Notes: a model not told the origin generated them from the letters alone. Shown: positions 8,159-17,449, counted from the stretch's first letter. The stretch: DNA of 64,000 bases from an uncultured Prevotellaceae bacterium (GCA_900316445.1 ONCZ01000001.1:124001-188000), one strand, 5' to 3'. Numbers and translations: made by a program.

Positions 8159-9481
8159 CTACGCTCCAGTGAACTTGCCGACGAAGAGGATCACGCCTGA
8201 GGAAGCCTCGCGAATCACATAGACAAAGGGTCGATTAGCGTGGAAAGTGGCCTTGGGGTATTCGACAGAGCCTGAACCCATTGACTGGTCTGTCTCACCA
8301 GCTACAGTCACAGCAGCAGCCTCTGAGCCCTCTTCGTTGACTTTGATCTTGGCCTTCTGGCGCATGATCTCGATATAGACAGGCAGTCCGCACATATTGG
8401 GAATCTCTGCCATTCCATCATCAAAAGCCCGATTGATGCCCATCTTCTTCATCAGTCCGATGAGGCCGTCCTCTAAATCGTCCGTATCAGAGGATGTCTC
8501 ATAGCGTGGCAGCTTCAGATCTACCTCATGGGGGGTGAGGATGTATTCTGGAAGCTTATCATCCATCGTGCCGCAGGGGTATGTCTCTATCGAGCTGAAG
8601 CCATTGTCGATGATGAAGTCGATGACGTCGCTGATTGTGTTATTACCCTCTGGTAGCATGACGGTCATCGTCCACATACCATTGCCGTAGGGTATCCTGA
8701 CGGCGGAGAAGGTGCTTGTGAGACAATAGTTGATCAACACGTTCTGATGCATCGTTGGTAGTGTCGTGCTGCCTTTCTCTGTGGTGAATGTCTCGTCCTT
8801 CGTGTTCTTAGGGTCGAACTTCGAGGCCCAGTCTGCCTTGAAATAGATGGCGTTAAGCAGGTAGGATATGATCGCGGGGTCTATTTTATCCAGGATGGTA
8901 GGTATCATGCCGTTGGTTTTCTCGCTGCACCAGCCGTTGATGTGGTCAAGTGTCTCAGGAGCCTTAAAGTCGAGGGCTTCGGCTTTGGCATCGTAGTAGG
9001 TCTGCATGTCCTGAGTGAATTGTGGCTTCAGCGTGAAGCTCTTGTTCAGGAAGATGGCGTTGGCGATGTTGAGTGTCACCTTGTCATCCACTTTTGGCAA
9101 GCCGTCGATCAACTTCTTACAGTAGTCATTCACGGCCTGAATGCCTCCCTCGTGGAAACCCAGCGTCTCTTCTAACTCCTTCTCTGTCAGTCCCGTAGCC
9201 GCATCGTTCACCATTCCTAAGACGTAGGTGATGCTCAACGGTGAATAGATAAAGCTCTTCCCGCTGCGATCCGTCTCATTGACGGTATTCAGGAAATTGA
9301 GCGCAAATTGGTTGTTGTCATAAGCAAACGCCCGTTGCTCTGGGGTCAGATTGATGGGTTCAGACTCCGACAACATGTTCACTATCGTCTTGGTCTCGCC
9401 AAAACTCACTTCATCCTCCGAGGAGGAACATGACAGCAGCATGCAGCTCGCTGCCAGCATAAGATACATTTGCTTTTTCAT
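8159..9481 (-). CDS. Serpin-family serine/cysteine protease inhibitor lipoprotein
   Basis: 440 residues. The signal ends in the lipobox LLSC (Cys about 18), so the protein is a predicted lipoprotein, and SSSEDE after the Cys could favour surface export in this phylum. The serpin fold (PF00079) is clear: SPLSITYVLGMV, NAIYFKADWASKF, the hinge NEEGSEAAAVT and the C-terminal FHANRPFVYVI. A normal hinge (small residues P12-P9) implies an inhibitory serpin. Counting from the hinge puts P1-P1' at about Gln-Ser, but the loop is about 8 residues longer than in alpha-1-antitrypsin, so P1 is uncertain. Its ATG overlaps the stop of the upstream lipoprotein gene (ATGA), so translation is coupled. Confidence 0.93.
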   Translation of the reverse strand: MKKQMYLMLAASCMLLSCSSSEDEVSFGETKTIVNMLSESEPINLTPEQRAFAYDNNQFALNFLNTVNETDRSGKSFIYSPLSITYVLGMVNDAATGLTEKELEETLGFHEGGIQAVNDYCKKLIDGLPKVDDKVTLNIANAIFLNKSFTLKPQFTQDMQTYYDAKAEALDFKAPETLDHINGWCSEKTNGMIPTILDKIDPAIISYLLNAIYFKADWASKFDPKNTKDETFTTEKGSTTLPTMHQNVLINYCLTSTFSAVRIPYGNGMWTMTVMLPEGNNTISDVIDFIIDNGFSSIETYPCGTMDDKLPEYILTPHEVDLKLPRYETSSDTDDLEDGLIGLMKKMGINRAFDDGMAEIPNMCGLPVYIEIMRQKAKIKVNEEGSEAAAVTVAGETDQSMGSGSVEYPKATFHANRPFVYVIREASSGVILFVGKFTGA

Positions 9482-9915
9482 ATATGAGGTTCAATAAGAT
9501 TTTTATTATCCGCACGATATAATTTAAGGTGTATGGTGTTGTTTCCAGAGTACCCGTTGTTAACCTCTTCCCATTCCATGTGGTCAGACGAGAAGTGCTC
9601 AATGATGAATTCATACTCCACTTGTCCGTAATAGGTCTCTGCTCCCAGAAAATGCAGGATGATGTGATTGTCCTTGAGTTCATACTTGAACTGCCTCGTA
9701 CTGATGTCAGAGGTGCCTGTACCATCGGCAAAGAAAGTGAATTCCCACATGTCACAAGTATCACCGTAATCGGGATTGTTGCTGTGATGAGAAGCATTCC
9801 ATTTCCCAACTAACCCATAGAGATTGACAGATGTATTGCCATTCTCATCGTCATTGTTGCATCCTGCTAGCATTAGCAGAAGCATGCTCATACATAGAAT
9901 ACTGATCTTCTTCAT
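9478..9915 (-). CDS. Small lipocalin-like lipoprotein, partner of the serpin
   Basis: 145 residues: signal MKKISILCMSMLLLMLAGC with lipobox LAGC, an acidic-polar NNDDENGN after the Cys, then GLVGKWNAS, WEFTFFADGTG and many short beta-strand-like segments. This pattern is that of the lipocalin-like small lipoproteins of Bacteroidota (GKW at strand A, FxxDGTG at a hairpin). Ligand and function are unknown. Its TGA overlaps the ATG of the serpin gene, so the two are probably made together and may act together at the cell surface. No clear promoter could be placed upstream. Confidence 0.72.
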   Translation of the reverse strand: MKKISILCMSMLLLMLAGCNNDDENGNTSVNLYGLVGKWNASHHSNNPDYGDTCDMWEFTFFADGTGTSDISTRQFKYELKDNHIILHFLGAETYYGQVEYEFIIEHFSSDHMEWEEVNNGYSGNNTIHLKLYRADNKNLIEPHI

Positions 9916-10062
9916 ATACGTTTTTATTGAATGTTTACACCCTTATAATGACGAAAAACGGGAAATCTTGGAAAGAATTGTGTTAAAGAATCAAAAAAGA
10001 ACGCGATTCTTTACAAGATTTCCGTACTTTTGGTATTATAAAGGTAGAACGAATAAAGTTTT

Positions 10063-10632
10063 ATGGTCGAGAATCTCGTTGAGCGCATACGGCAGAAAGA
10101 CCAGAGGGCGATGAGCCAACTCTATCAGATGTATATCCGTGAGTTGTCATCGGTCTGCTACCGCTTTGTGCCTTCCCAGAGTGATGCGAAGGACGTGCTG
10201 CAGGAGAGTTTCGTGAAGATCTTTGCATCGATTCCGACCTTAGACTATCGAAGCGAGAAGGCGTTCAGGACTTGGATGAGGAAAGTGGTGGTGAACGAAG
10301 CCCTCCTGTTCCTCAGGGAACGCAAGAGACTGAAGGCGTCGCTGGGCATGAGGATCGTGGAGCCTGACTTGGAAACATCGTCAGGCACTCTGACGACGGA
10401 CGAAGAAGCCATTGATACTGAGACGCTTACGCCTGAGATATTGCATCGGCTGATCAGCGAACTGCCTGACGGATGTCGAATCGTAGTGAACCTCTACGTC
10501 TTCGAGGGCTATTCACACAGGCAGATTGCAGAGCTCCTAAATGTCAGCGAAAGCACCTCAGCCTCGCAACTCTATTACGCAAAGCAACTGTTGGCAAGAA
10601 GAATCAAGGAACTAAAGAAGGGAAGACAATGA
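10063..10632 (+). CDS. ECF-subfamily RNA polymerase sigma factor
   Basis: 189 residues. Region 2 (about 8-75) has DQRAMSQLYQMY, DAKDVLQESFVKIF and TWMRKVVVNEAL; region 4 (about 125-180) has LPDGCRIVVNLYVFEGYSHRQIAELL, a helix-turn-helix with the usual GYSHxQIAxxL motif. No region 3, as expected for ECF factors. The next gene starts inside its stop codon (ATGA at 10629-10632) and encodes a one-helix membrane protein, the usual partner of an ECF factor in this phylum. A weak -7 box TACTTTTG lies at 10025-10032, without a clear -33 box. Confidence 0.92.
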   Translation: MVENLVERIRQKDQRAMSQLYQMYIRELSSVCYRFVPSQSDAKDVLQESFVKIFASIPTLDYRSEKAFRTWMRKVVVNEALLFLRERKRLKASLGMRIVEPDLETSSGTLTTDEEAIDTETLTPEILHRLISELPDGCRIVVNLYVFEGYSHRQIAELLNVSESTSASQLYYAKQLLARRIKELKKGRQ

Positions 10633-11915
10633 ATGACGACTGGGCTGAAAGACTGAGAAAGCATCTGGAGAACTATGAAGTGGAGCCCCCTCCAGAGCTT
10701 TGGGAATCCATCTGCGAGCGGTTAGGGATAGACCCTGAGCCTGCTCCAGAGCCTGTTCCTGCCAAGAAACCAGCCCAAATCAAGCGTTGGATTTGGGCTG
10801 CTGCAGCAGGGATATTGGCGCTGGTGGGTGTCTTTGTGGCCTATCAATGGGGAGATGAAGAGGTTGTCGCTGAAGCTGAAAAGGTCTCAAACGCAGTCGC
10901 AAAGGAGCCTGTGTTGTCGCAGATTCAAGAGGAACTAGTCGTTGATGAAAAAACTTCTTATCAGTTGATGGCAATTAAGACTCATAAGCAGAATCAGGGG
11001 AACAGTTCCTTGATTCATGCGAACAGCTCCTTGATTCAGGCTTTGCCTCAGCATCAAACCGTCTGTCCTCCTGATTCTGCTGTGGCAGAGACCAGCCAAT
11101 CAGACAGAAATCTTGAAGAAAACTCTCGTGATTCTGTTCGTCAGAATCATGATGCAGTCCCTATGATTACTGAGTTATACCCAGAGGCAATTCCTGTTCC
11201 CGCTAAGAAACAGGCCTCAGACGCTGGCAAATGGACTATTGGCCTCAATGCCTCTGGAGGGTTATTGGCTTCGAACAACTCTGTTTACACTGACAGGCTG
11301 TATCATCAAACCGATAAAATCGGCATGCTGGATGAAGCACAAAGTATTGCTGACGATGATTATTATCATGATCCTACTGCCCAAATAAATTATAATCATC
11401 CTTATTATGGTTATGAATCATCCTATACCATCACTGAACATCTCTCAAAACATCGCTTGCCTATACGCTTTGGCTTGAGCCTGCATTATCAGTTCCGTCC
11501 TCGTCTGGCCTTCATGAGCGGCATCAGCTATACCCGTCTTTATTCAGAGTTCAGCTTCCCGCTCTATGGGAATATCAGCTATAGCCAGCGGTTGCACTAT
11601 ATCGGTGTGCCTCTTGGTGTTGCCTGGCAGCTGTGGGCGGCAAACCGTTTTAGTGTCTATCTCGCTGGTGGGGCGATGGTGGAGAAGTGCGTGAGTGTCA
11701 GCATTGACGGAGACTATACGGGCCAGAAACCTTGGCAGTGGTCTGTCAGTGGGGCTATTGGTGCTGAGTATGCCTTTACCTCTTTATTGGGTGCATACAT
11801 AGAACCGTCGCTGGGTTATTACTTCAGCGACGGCACTCAGTTGGAACATTATTATAAGGAACATCCGCTGGCGCCCTCCATCGAGTTCGGCCTGCGGATG
11901 CACTTTGGGCGTTAA
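10629..11915 (+). CDS. Membrane-anchored protein with C-terminal beta-barrel domain, ECF sigma partner
   Basis: 428 residues starting at the ATG that overlaps the sigma-factor stop; upstream in-frame codons lie inside the sigma gene and are not used. The N-terminal 45 residues are acidic and could bind the sigma factor (WAERLRKHLENYEVEPPPELWESI); one membrane helix follows (about residues 55-74, IWAAAAGILALVGVFVAY). A long Gln/Ser/Asn-rich linker leads to a C-terminal barrel of about 200 residues (WTIGLNASGGLLA ... IEFGLRMHFGR), PF13568-like. This anti-sigma-plus-barrel layout suggests a one-polypeptide envelope sensor, but whether the barrel sits in the outer membrane while the helix crosses the inner one is not proven. 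Confidence 0.75.
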   Translation: MNDDWAERLRKHLENYEVEPPPELWESICERLGIDPEPAPEPVPAKKPAQIKRWIWAAAAGILALVGVFVAYQWGDEEVVAEAEKVSNAVAKEPVLSQIQEELVVDEKTSYQLMAIKTHKQNQGNSSLIHANSSLIQALPQHQTVCPPDSAVAETSQSDRNLEENSRDSVRQNHDAVPMITELYPEAIPVPAKKQASDAGKWTIGLNASGGLLASNNSVYTDRLYHQTDKIGMLDEAQSIADDDYYHDPTAQINYNHPYYGYESSYTITEHLSKHRLPIRFGLSLHYQFRPRLAFMSGISYTRLYSEFSFPLYGNISYSQRLHYIGVPLGVAWQLWAANRFSVYLAGGAMVEKCVSVSIDGDYTGQKPWQWSVSGAIGAEYAFTSLLGAYIEPSLGYYFSDGTQLEHYYKEHPLAPSIEFGLRMHFGR

Positions 11916-11916
11916 C

Positions 11917-14088
11917 TTACTTCTTCAGCCAGCGATCGAGCCAGTTGAAGTAGGTGCGCTGCCAGAGGATTCCGTTCTGGGGTTTCAGCACCCAGTGGTT
12001 CTCGTCAGGGAATATCAGCAGTTCTGCAGGGATGCCCTTCATACGGGCAGCATTGAAGGCCGACATTCCTTGGGTGGCATTGATGCGATAGTCCTTCTCA
12101 CCGTGGATGCAGAGGATGGGGGTATCCCAGTTCTCTACAAACCTGTGGGGCGAATTATCATAGGTCTTCTTGGCATTTGCTGTCTGATGCTTGTTCCAGA
12201 AGGCATTGTCATACTCCCAGTTAGAGAACCAGTTCTCCTCGGTTTCTGTGTACATGGCTTCGAGGTTGAAGGCTCCGTCGTGGGAGATGAACGCCTTGAA
12301 ACGCTTGTCATGATGGCCTGCGAGGTAATAGACGCTGAAGCCTCCGAAGCTGGCACCTACGGCTCCAAGCCTGTCCTTATTGACGTATGGCAGGTTATTG
12401 GCAGCATCGTCGATGGCAGCGAGATAGTCTTTCATACACTGACCTGTCCAGTCTCCGCTGATTTCCTCCAGCCATTCCTGTCCGAAGCCAGGCAGACCAC
12501 GACGGTTGGGAGCCACAATCACATAACCGTGAGCTGCCATAATGAAGAAGTTCCAACGGTAGCTCCAGAACTGTGAGACAGGACTCTGCGGACCTCCCTC
12601 GCAGAAGAGCAGGGTGGGGTATTGCTTGGTCTCGTCGAAGTTCGGCGGCAGAATGATCCAGGTGAGCATTTCCTTGCCGTCGCTGGTCTTCACCCAACGC
12701 TGCTGTACGGTGGGCTTTGCCAACTGGTCGAGGATGTGCTTGTTCTCGAAGGTCAGCTGGGTGATAGTCGTTTTCTCAGGCTTCTTGAAGTTGGGCGTTA
12801 CGATGTAAAGATCGGCAGGAGCCAGGAAACTGTGACGCTCCATCAGCAGTTGCTTGCCGTTGTTCATCAGACTCAGCGATCCGAAGTCTGCCCAGTTGTC
12901 TGTGATCTGCTTCAGTTCTCCCTTCCAGTTGACGGCATAGAGGTTCTCCGTAGCGTGCCACACACCGATGAAATAGATCATGGCATCCTTATTGTCGCTC
13001 CATACGAAGGCATCGACATTGGAGTCAAACGACTCCGTCAGGTATTTCTTCTCGCCAGTAGCTAAGTTATAGCAGCACAGGCGGTTACGGTCTGCCTCAT
13101 AGCCATTGCGCTCCATCGAGAGCCAGGCGATATACTGGCCGTCAGGAGAGAACTGAGGATTGGTGTCATAGCCCACATTATTGGCAAGATTCTCCTTGGC
13201 GTCCACCTTCTGATACTTCATCGTGATGGTCGGATCGATCTCTGGTTCTACGTATCCTTCGGGCTTGCAGAGGTTCTTTGTCTCGCGCGTACCTATTTTA
13301 TATATATAGATATCAGAATCGGTAGAGATAGAGTAGGCCAGACCAGTCTTCTTGCGACAGGTGTAGGCGATGCTCTTGGAGTCAGGACTCCAGGCCAGCT
13401 GTTCCATACCTCCGAAGGGTTCCATCGGACACTCATAGGGCTCACCCTCGAGGATGTCCGTTCCGTTAGCAGCGATACCGTCGCTGTTGACCTCATACAC
13501 ATAGGGATGCTGGATGCTCTCCACATAGTGATCCCAGTGGCGATACATCAGGTCTGTCACCAGACGGCCCGTAGCCTTTGGCAGGTCATCGGGGTTCTTC
13601 TGGATGATATCGTTGAAGTCGATGCTATGGAGGAGGATGACCTTACTGCCATCAGGCGAGAACTTGAAGCCTTCGATGTCCTTGGAGGTCTTGGAAATCT
13701 GCTTGCGGTCTGTGCCGTCGGCATTCATCGTCCAGAGTTGTCCTCCCGTGAGGAAGGCGATCTTGCCTTGATACCATGTGGGATCAGTCTCACTCTTCGT
13801 GCCTGTGGTCAGCGTGGTGTTGCCTGTACCATCGGCATTGATGATGGCAATCTTCTGCTGGCTCTTGTTGGCCTTCACACTGTAATAGCCAATCTGATAG
13901 ACAATTTTACTGCCGTCGGCACTGGCCTCGGCAGTTCCGATACGTCCCATTGCCCAGAGGGCCTCGGGGGTCATCAGGTCACTTGTCAGCTTGATGTTCT
14001 GCTTTCCGATCTTCACGTCGTCCTGAGCTTTTGCGCTGCCGCTGAAACCAATCATCAACGAAACAGCAATCATTAAAATCTTATTCAT
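11917..14088 (-). CDS. Exported S9-family prolyl-oligopeptidase-type peptidase
   Basis: 723 residues with a cleavable signal peptide (MNKILMIAVSLMIGFSGSAKA). The N-terminal two thirds contain WD40-like/PD40 beta-propeller repeats (SADGSKIVYQ, FSPDGSKVILL, WSPDSKSIAYT, FSPDGQYIAWLS). The C-terminal alpha/beta-hydrolase domain carries the triad Ser580 (GASFGG), Asp666 (GEKDYR) and His698 (DENHW). The family cleaves short peptides, often after Pro or as dipeptidyl/acylaminoacyl peptidases; here it is probably periplasmic. The gene converges with the barrel gene, one base apart, and lies downstream of yidC, from which a palindromic repeat separates it. Confidence 0.93.
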   Translation of the reverse strand: MNKILMIAVSLMIGFSGSAKAQDDVKIGKQNIKLTSDLMTPEALWAMGRIGTAEASADGSKIVYQIGYYSVKANKSQQKIAIINADGTGNTTLTTGTKSETDPTWYQGKIAFLTGGQLWTMNADGTDRKQISKTSKDIEGFKFSPDGSKVILLHSIDFNDIIQKNPDDLPKATGRLVTDLMYRHWDHYVESIQHPYVYEVNSDGIAANGTDILEGEPYECPMEPFGGMEQLAWSPDSKSIAYTCRKKTGLAYSISTDSDIYIYKIGTRETKNLCKPEGYVEPEIDPTITMKYQKVDAKENLANNVGYDTNPQFSPDGQYIAWLSMERNGYEADRNRLCCYNLATGEKKYLTESFDSNVDAFVWSDNKDAMIYFIGVWHATENLYAVNWKGELKQITDNWADFGSLSLMNNGKQLLMERHSFLAPADLYIVTPNFKKPEKTTITQLTFENKHILDQLAKPTVQQRWVKTSDGKEMLTWIILPPNFDETKQYPTLLFCEGGPQSPVSQFWSYRWNFFIMAAHGYVIVAPNRRGLPGFGQEWLEEISGDWTGQCMKDYLAAIDDAANNLPYVNKDRLGAVGASFGGFSVYYLAGHHDKRFKAFISHDGAFNLEAMYTETEENWFSNWEYDNAFWNKHQTANAKKTYDNSPHRFVENWDTPILCIHGEKDYRINATQGMSAFNAARMKGIPAELLIFPDENHWVLKPQNGILWQRTYFNWLDRWLKK

Positions 14089-14104
14089 TTCTTATTGGTA
14101 TTTA

Positions 14105-14193
14105 TTTCCCCTCCTAAGTTAGGAGGGGTTAGGGGTGGTCTGAACAAGCGCATCTTCAGACCCCCTCTAACTCCCCCTGACTCAGGGGGAGAA
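14105..14193. repeat. Long palindromic repeat between yidC and the S9 peptidase gene
   Basis: Near-identical to 6121-6207: CCCCTCCTAAGTTAGGAGGGG, a GGTCTGAA...TTCAGACC stem, then CCCCCTGACTCAGGGGG. It fills almost the whole 110-base gap between the peptidase start (14088) and the yidC stop (14199). Confidence 0.88.
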
Positions 14194-14198
14194 TGGGA

Positions 14199-16085
14199 TT
14201 ACTTCTTTTGGTTCATTCTTTGTTTCTGCAACTCCTCAGCCTGCTTCTGCATGGCAGCAAGGCGCGAGGCAAGGCCACTGGTCTTTTTTGTCGGGTTGTT
14301 CTTATTCTCCTTGTACTTGGCCTCGAGGATGGCAAGCAGTTTCTCGTCGTTGGTGGTCTTGCGGAGGGTCCACATGATGGCGGCGGAGAAGAACAGGGAG
14401 ATGAAGTAGTAGAAGTTCAGACCACTGGAGTAGTCGTTGAACATGAAGAAGAACATGATGGGCATGAGGTACATCATCCATTGCATCATCTTCATCTGCT
14501 CAGCCTGGGCTCCTACCATCTGGTCCTTCTGCTGGCGCATGGTCATATAGCTGTAGAGCACGTTTGCAACGCAGAAAAGAATACAGGTCAGTGAGAGGTG
14601 ATCGCCGATACCCCAGATGTTCGTGCTCCATTCGATGATGGGATCGTAGGTGGAGAGGTCTTCCATCCACATGAATGACTCACGACGCAGCTGGATGGCG
14701 TTAGGCACGAAGAAGAACATAGCCATCCAGATGGGGAACTGGATGAGCATCGGCAGACAGCCTCCGAGGGGCGAAACGCCATATTGGGAGTACATCTGCA
14801 TCATGGCCTGCTGCTTCTTCATGGCATCCTCAGGCTTGTTGTATTCCTTCGTGGCCTCGTCGAGTTTCGGCTTCAGTACACGCATCTTGGCTGATGACAT
14901 ATAGCTCTTCTTCACCATCGGGAAGGTAATGACCTTCAGCAAGAGGGTGATCAGTATCAGCACGATACCCATCGAGAAGCCCCATGACGTGAGCCAGTCG
15001 AAGACATAGATGGTGAACCAGCGGTTGATCCAGCGTACCAGCCACCAGCCAAGGTTGACGAGCTGCTCCAGATCGAGGTCTTTACCGAACTCACTCTGCT
15101 GCTCCACATCCTTAATAAGGCGGAAGTCGTTGGGACCGATATACATCTCAAACTCCGAAGGCTGGGCACCTGTGGGGTCGAAAGCGGTCTTGAGTTTGGC
15201 ATTGAACTGTTTGAGGAATCCGCTTCCCTTTTCCTGTGGGATGCTGGTGAGCAACGATCCGCCACGGAAGTCATCCTTGGCGATGAGGGCTGCGGAGAAG
15301 AACTGGTTCTTGAAGGCCACCCAGTCGAGCGTCTCTTCAATCTTCTCGTCAATCTTTTCAGACGTTTCGTTCAGATAGTCCGTTCCGCCAAGCTTCTCCT
15401 TATAAGTAACAGAGGTGTAACGGTTCTCAAATGTAAAGCCTTTCTCCTGCTGACGGGCCAGGTCGTTCCATTCGATGTCCATCTCCTTGTAGTTGGGAGC
15501 GAAGACGCCAGCCAGACCATTGGCAGTCAGTGAGAAGTGGAGCAGATAGTCCTTGCCCAGGCGATAGTCGAACACGATGCTGCCGCCATTGCCTGCCTCT
15601 GCCGTCATTGTGACGGTAGAGTCGCTGACGTTGGAAGGCGTGAAATAAAGGTCCTGTGTGATGATGTTATCCTGCTTGCCTGCCAACATGAAGTTCATCT
15701 GCTGGGTCTTCTGGTCAAATAGGATCACACCCATGTTGTTGTCACGGTCTTCGAAGTTCTTGATGAGTGCCTTCGAGATGGTGCCGCCCTTCGTGTCGAA
15801 GGTCAGTTCCACCTTGTCGTTCTTCAGAACAACCTCCTGGTTGGTACCGTTGAGGGCAGGGAAGAAGAGCGCTGTGGTGTCACCCTTGGCAACACTGTCG
15901 GCCTTGGCCTTACGGGCTTCTGCTTCTGCCTGCTGTTTCTTGATGGCGTTTTCCTTGATGACAGCCGCGATGCTGTCTTCCTTGCGCTGGGCCTCAATCT
16001 GTTCGGCAGAGGGCTGGTTGAACCAGCTGAAACCGATGAGCACCACCGCAATCAGTACAAATCCGATAATAGTATTCTTGTCCAT
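14199..16085 (-). CDS. yidC: Membrane protein insertase YidC
   Basis: 628 residues from ATG at 16085 (MDKNTIIGF); a longer frame to 16187 runs through the -7 box and a simple repeat, so it is rejected. An N-terminal helix (TIIGFVLIAVVLIGFSWF) precedes a large periplasmic domain typical of Gram-negative YidC. The C-terminal Oxa1/60KD_IMP domain has the blocks SWGFSMGIVLITLLLK-like, PLGGCLPMLIQFPIWMAMF and FYYFISLFFS, then a basic Lys-rich tail. YidC inserts and folds inner-membrane proteins alone or with Sec. The gene is essential in most bacteria. Divergent from the DUF3078 gene. Confidence 0.96.
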   Translation of the reverse strand: MDKNTIIGFVLIAVVLIGFSWFNQPSAEQIEAQRKEDSIAAVIKENAIKKQQAEAEARKAKADSVAKGDTTALFFPALNGTNQEVVLKNDKVELTFDTKGGTISKALIKNFEDRDNNMGVILFDQKTQQMNFMLAGKQDNIITQDLYFTPSNVSDSTVTMTAEAGNGGSIVFDYRLGKDYLLHFSLTANGLAGVFAPNYKEMDIEWNDLARQQEKGFTFENRYTSVTYKEKLGGTDYLNETSEKIDEKIEETLDWVAFKNQFFSAALIAKDDFRGGSLLTSIPQEKGSGFLKQFNAKLKTAFDPTGAQPSEFEMYIGPNDFRLIKDVEQQSEFGKDLDLEQLVNLGWWLVRWINRWFTIYVFDWLTSWGFSMGIVLILITLLLKVITFPMVKKSYMSSAKMRVLKPKLDEATKEYNKPEDAMKKQQAMMQMYSQYGVSPLGGCLPMLIQFPIWMAMFFFVPNAIQLRRESFMWMEDLSTYDPIIEWSTNIWGIGDHLSLTCILFCVANVLYSYMTMRQQKDQMVGAQAEQMKMMQWMMYLMPIMFFFMFNDYSSGLNFYYFISLFFSAAIMWTLRKTTNDEKLLAILEAKYKENKNNPTKKTSGLASRLAAMQKQAEELQKQRMNQKK

Positions 16086-16114
16086 ATTCTTGTTTGTTTC
16101 CTTAAAACAGGGTG

Positions 16115-16122
16115 CAAAGGTA
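16115..16122 (-). promoter_or_regulatory. Probable -7 box of yidC
   Basis: TACCTTTG on the minus strand, 30 bases before the chosen ATG; the -33 region falls in an AATTGATAATTG simple repeat and has no exact TTTG. Confidence 0.5.
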
Positions 16123-16217
16123 CGAAATATAATTGATAATTGTTGATGGATAATTGAAAATTGTATAGGCAGGATTAATTTTTTCACTTTTTCCTATTCA
16201 CATTTCACTTATTTTTG

Positions 16218-16225
16218 TATCTTTG
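16218..16225 (+). promoter_or_regulatory. -7 box of the DUF3078 gene, almost at the ATG
   Basis: TATCTTTG ends 9 bases before the ATG at 16235, so the transcript should start within a few bases of the start codon (near-leaderless). No exact -33 TTTG. Confidence 0.5.
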
Positions 16226-16234
16226 CACTCAGTT

Positions 16235-17413
16235 ATGCGTAAACTGATTTTATTATCCGCGGCAGTCATGACGCTCAGCGCCAGCGCCGCACAGCCCAAT
16301 GACAGTCTCGACGCAAGGTACTATCGTTTGTTTGCGCCAGTGACTTTCTATCACAATGTTGCCGACAAGGCTTTGGCACTCAATTCTGATGCTGCAGGCA
16401 AGGATGCTGTGGCCGACGAGGTGGATGCCACCTTGTTGAATGTGTATCTGAACCGTCCCGATCTGGTCAGTGCCACAGAGACGGAACTTCGTGAGACAGG
16501 CTCTATCCGTGATGATGTAGACCAGCCCATTGAGAATCAGGTGGTGCTCGTCGATAGGGTAGAGGCTCCCGTTATTGATGAGCCAGAGGATGCTCCGGAT
16601 TCTGTAGTGGTTCAGAAACCCAAGTTCTGGACTTACAAGGGCGATGGTTTCCTGCAGTTCATGCAGAACTATGTGACGGACAACTGGTATAAAGGTGGTG
16701 AGTCGAACTATTCGATGGTCGGTTCAATCGTGTTGGAGGCCAATTATGACAACAAGAACAAATGGAAGTGGGACAACAAACTGGAGGCTAAACTTGGTTT
16801 CCTTCGTTCTCCTTCAGACTCCGTCCATAAGTTCAAGGCTAACGAAGACCTGATCCGTCTGACCTCTAAACTGGGACTTGAGGCAGCCAAGAACTGGTAC
16901 TATACCTTGCAGTTCCTGGCCTACACGCAGTTCACCCGAGGTCTGAAGGCTAACGATCCCTTCGTTTATTCAGACTTCTGTTCTCCTTTGAACTTGAACC
17001 TCGCTCTTGGTATGGATTACAAGGTGAACACACTGAAGGAGCGCCTGACGGGTACGATCAACATCTCTCCGTTTGCCATCAACTACCGCTATGTGGATCG
17101 TCTTGAACTGGGTCCCTCTTTCGGTCTGGAGCCAGGTAAGCACTCTTTGCTGGACTTCGGTTCACAGCTGACAGCCGACCTCGAGTGGAAGATGAATGAG
17201 AATGTCACGTGGAAGACGCGTTTTTATGCCTTCACGTCCTATAAGCGTTTCGAGTTGGAATGGGAGAACACCTTCGAGCTTCGCGTGTCGAAGTATATCA
17301 CTGCCAACCTGTTCCTCTTCCCGCGCTTCGACGATTCCGGTGTGAGGGATGACGATCACGGTTATTGGCAGTTTAAGGAGTACAGCTCCATCGGCTTCGC
17401 CTATAAGTTCTAA
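16235..17413 (+). CDS. DUF3078 family exported protein
   Basis: 392 residues from ATG at 16235; an upstream in-frame codon at 16223 lies within the -7 box. Signal peptide MRKLILLSAAVMTLSASAA. After a low-complexity acidic stretch (about 60-130) comes the DUF3078 domain: FWTYKGDGFLQFMQNYVTDNWYKGGESNYS, then amphipathic strands rich in Tyr/Trp ending SIGFAYKF, a C-terminal aromatic typical of outer-membrane barrels. Probably an outer-membrane barrel of unknown function that is conserved in Bacteroidota. A strong hairpin terminator follows. Confidence 0.82.
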   Translation: MRKLILLSAAVMTLSASAAQPNDSLDARYYRLFAPVTFYHNVADKALALNSDAAGKDAVADEVDATLLNVYLNRPDLVSATETELRETGSIRDDVDQPIENQVVLVDRVEAPVIDEPEDAPDSVVVQKPKFWTYKGDGFLQFMQNYVTDNWYKGGESNYSMVGSIVLEANYDNKNKWKWDNKLEAKLGFLRSPSDSVHKFKANEDLIRLTSKLGLEAAKNWYYTLQFLAYTQFTRGLKANDPFVYSDFCSPLNLNLALGMDYKVNTLKERLTGTINISPFAINYRYVDRLELGPSFGLEPGKHSLLDFGSQLTADLEWKMNENVTWKTRFYAFTSYKRFELEWENTFELRVSKYITANLFLFPRFDDSGVRDDDHGYWQFKEYSSIGFAYKF

Positions 17414-17419
17414 AAAAGC

Positions 17420-17449
17420 AAATCGCCCGCCAAATTCGGCGGGCGATTT
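17420..17449. terminator. Bidirectional intrinsic terminator
   Basis: A perfect 12-bp stem (AAATCGCCCGCC and complement at 17438-17449) with a 6-base loop, A-rich on the left and T-rich on the right. It serves the convergent DUF3078 and DUF1573 genes. Confidence 0.88.

Noticed and set aside
11905-14076. Long plus-strand frames opposite the S9 peptidase
   Set aside because: They mirror the codon bias of the real minus-strand gene and show no domains.
14105-14409. Plus-strand small proteins beginning in the palindromic repeat (PPLTPPDSGGE-like)
   Set aside because: Repeat-derived frames that run antisense into yidC; typical spurious calls.
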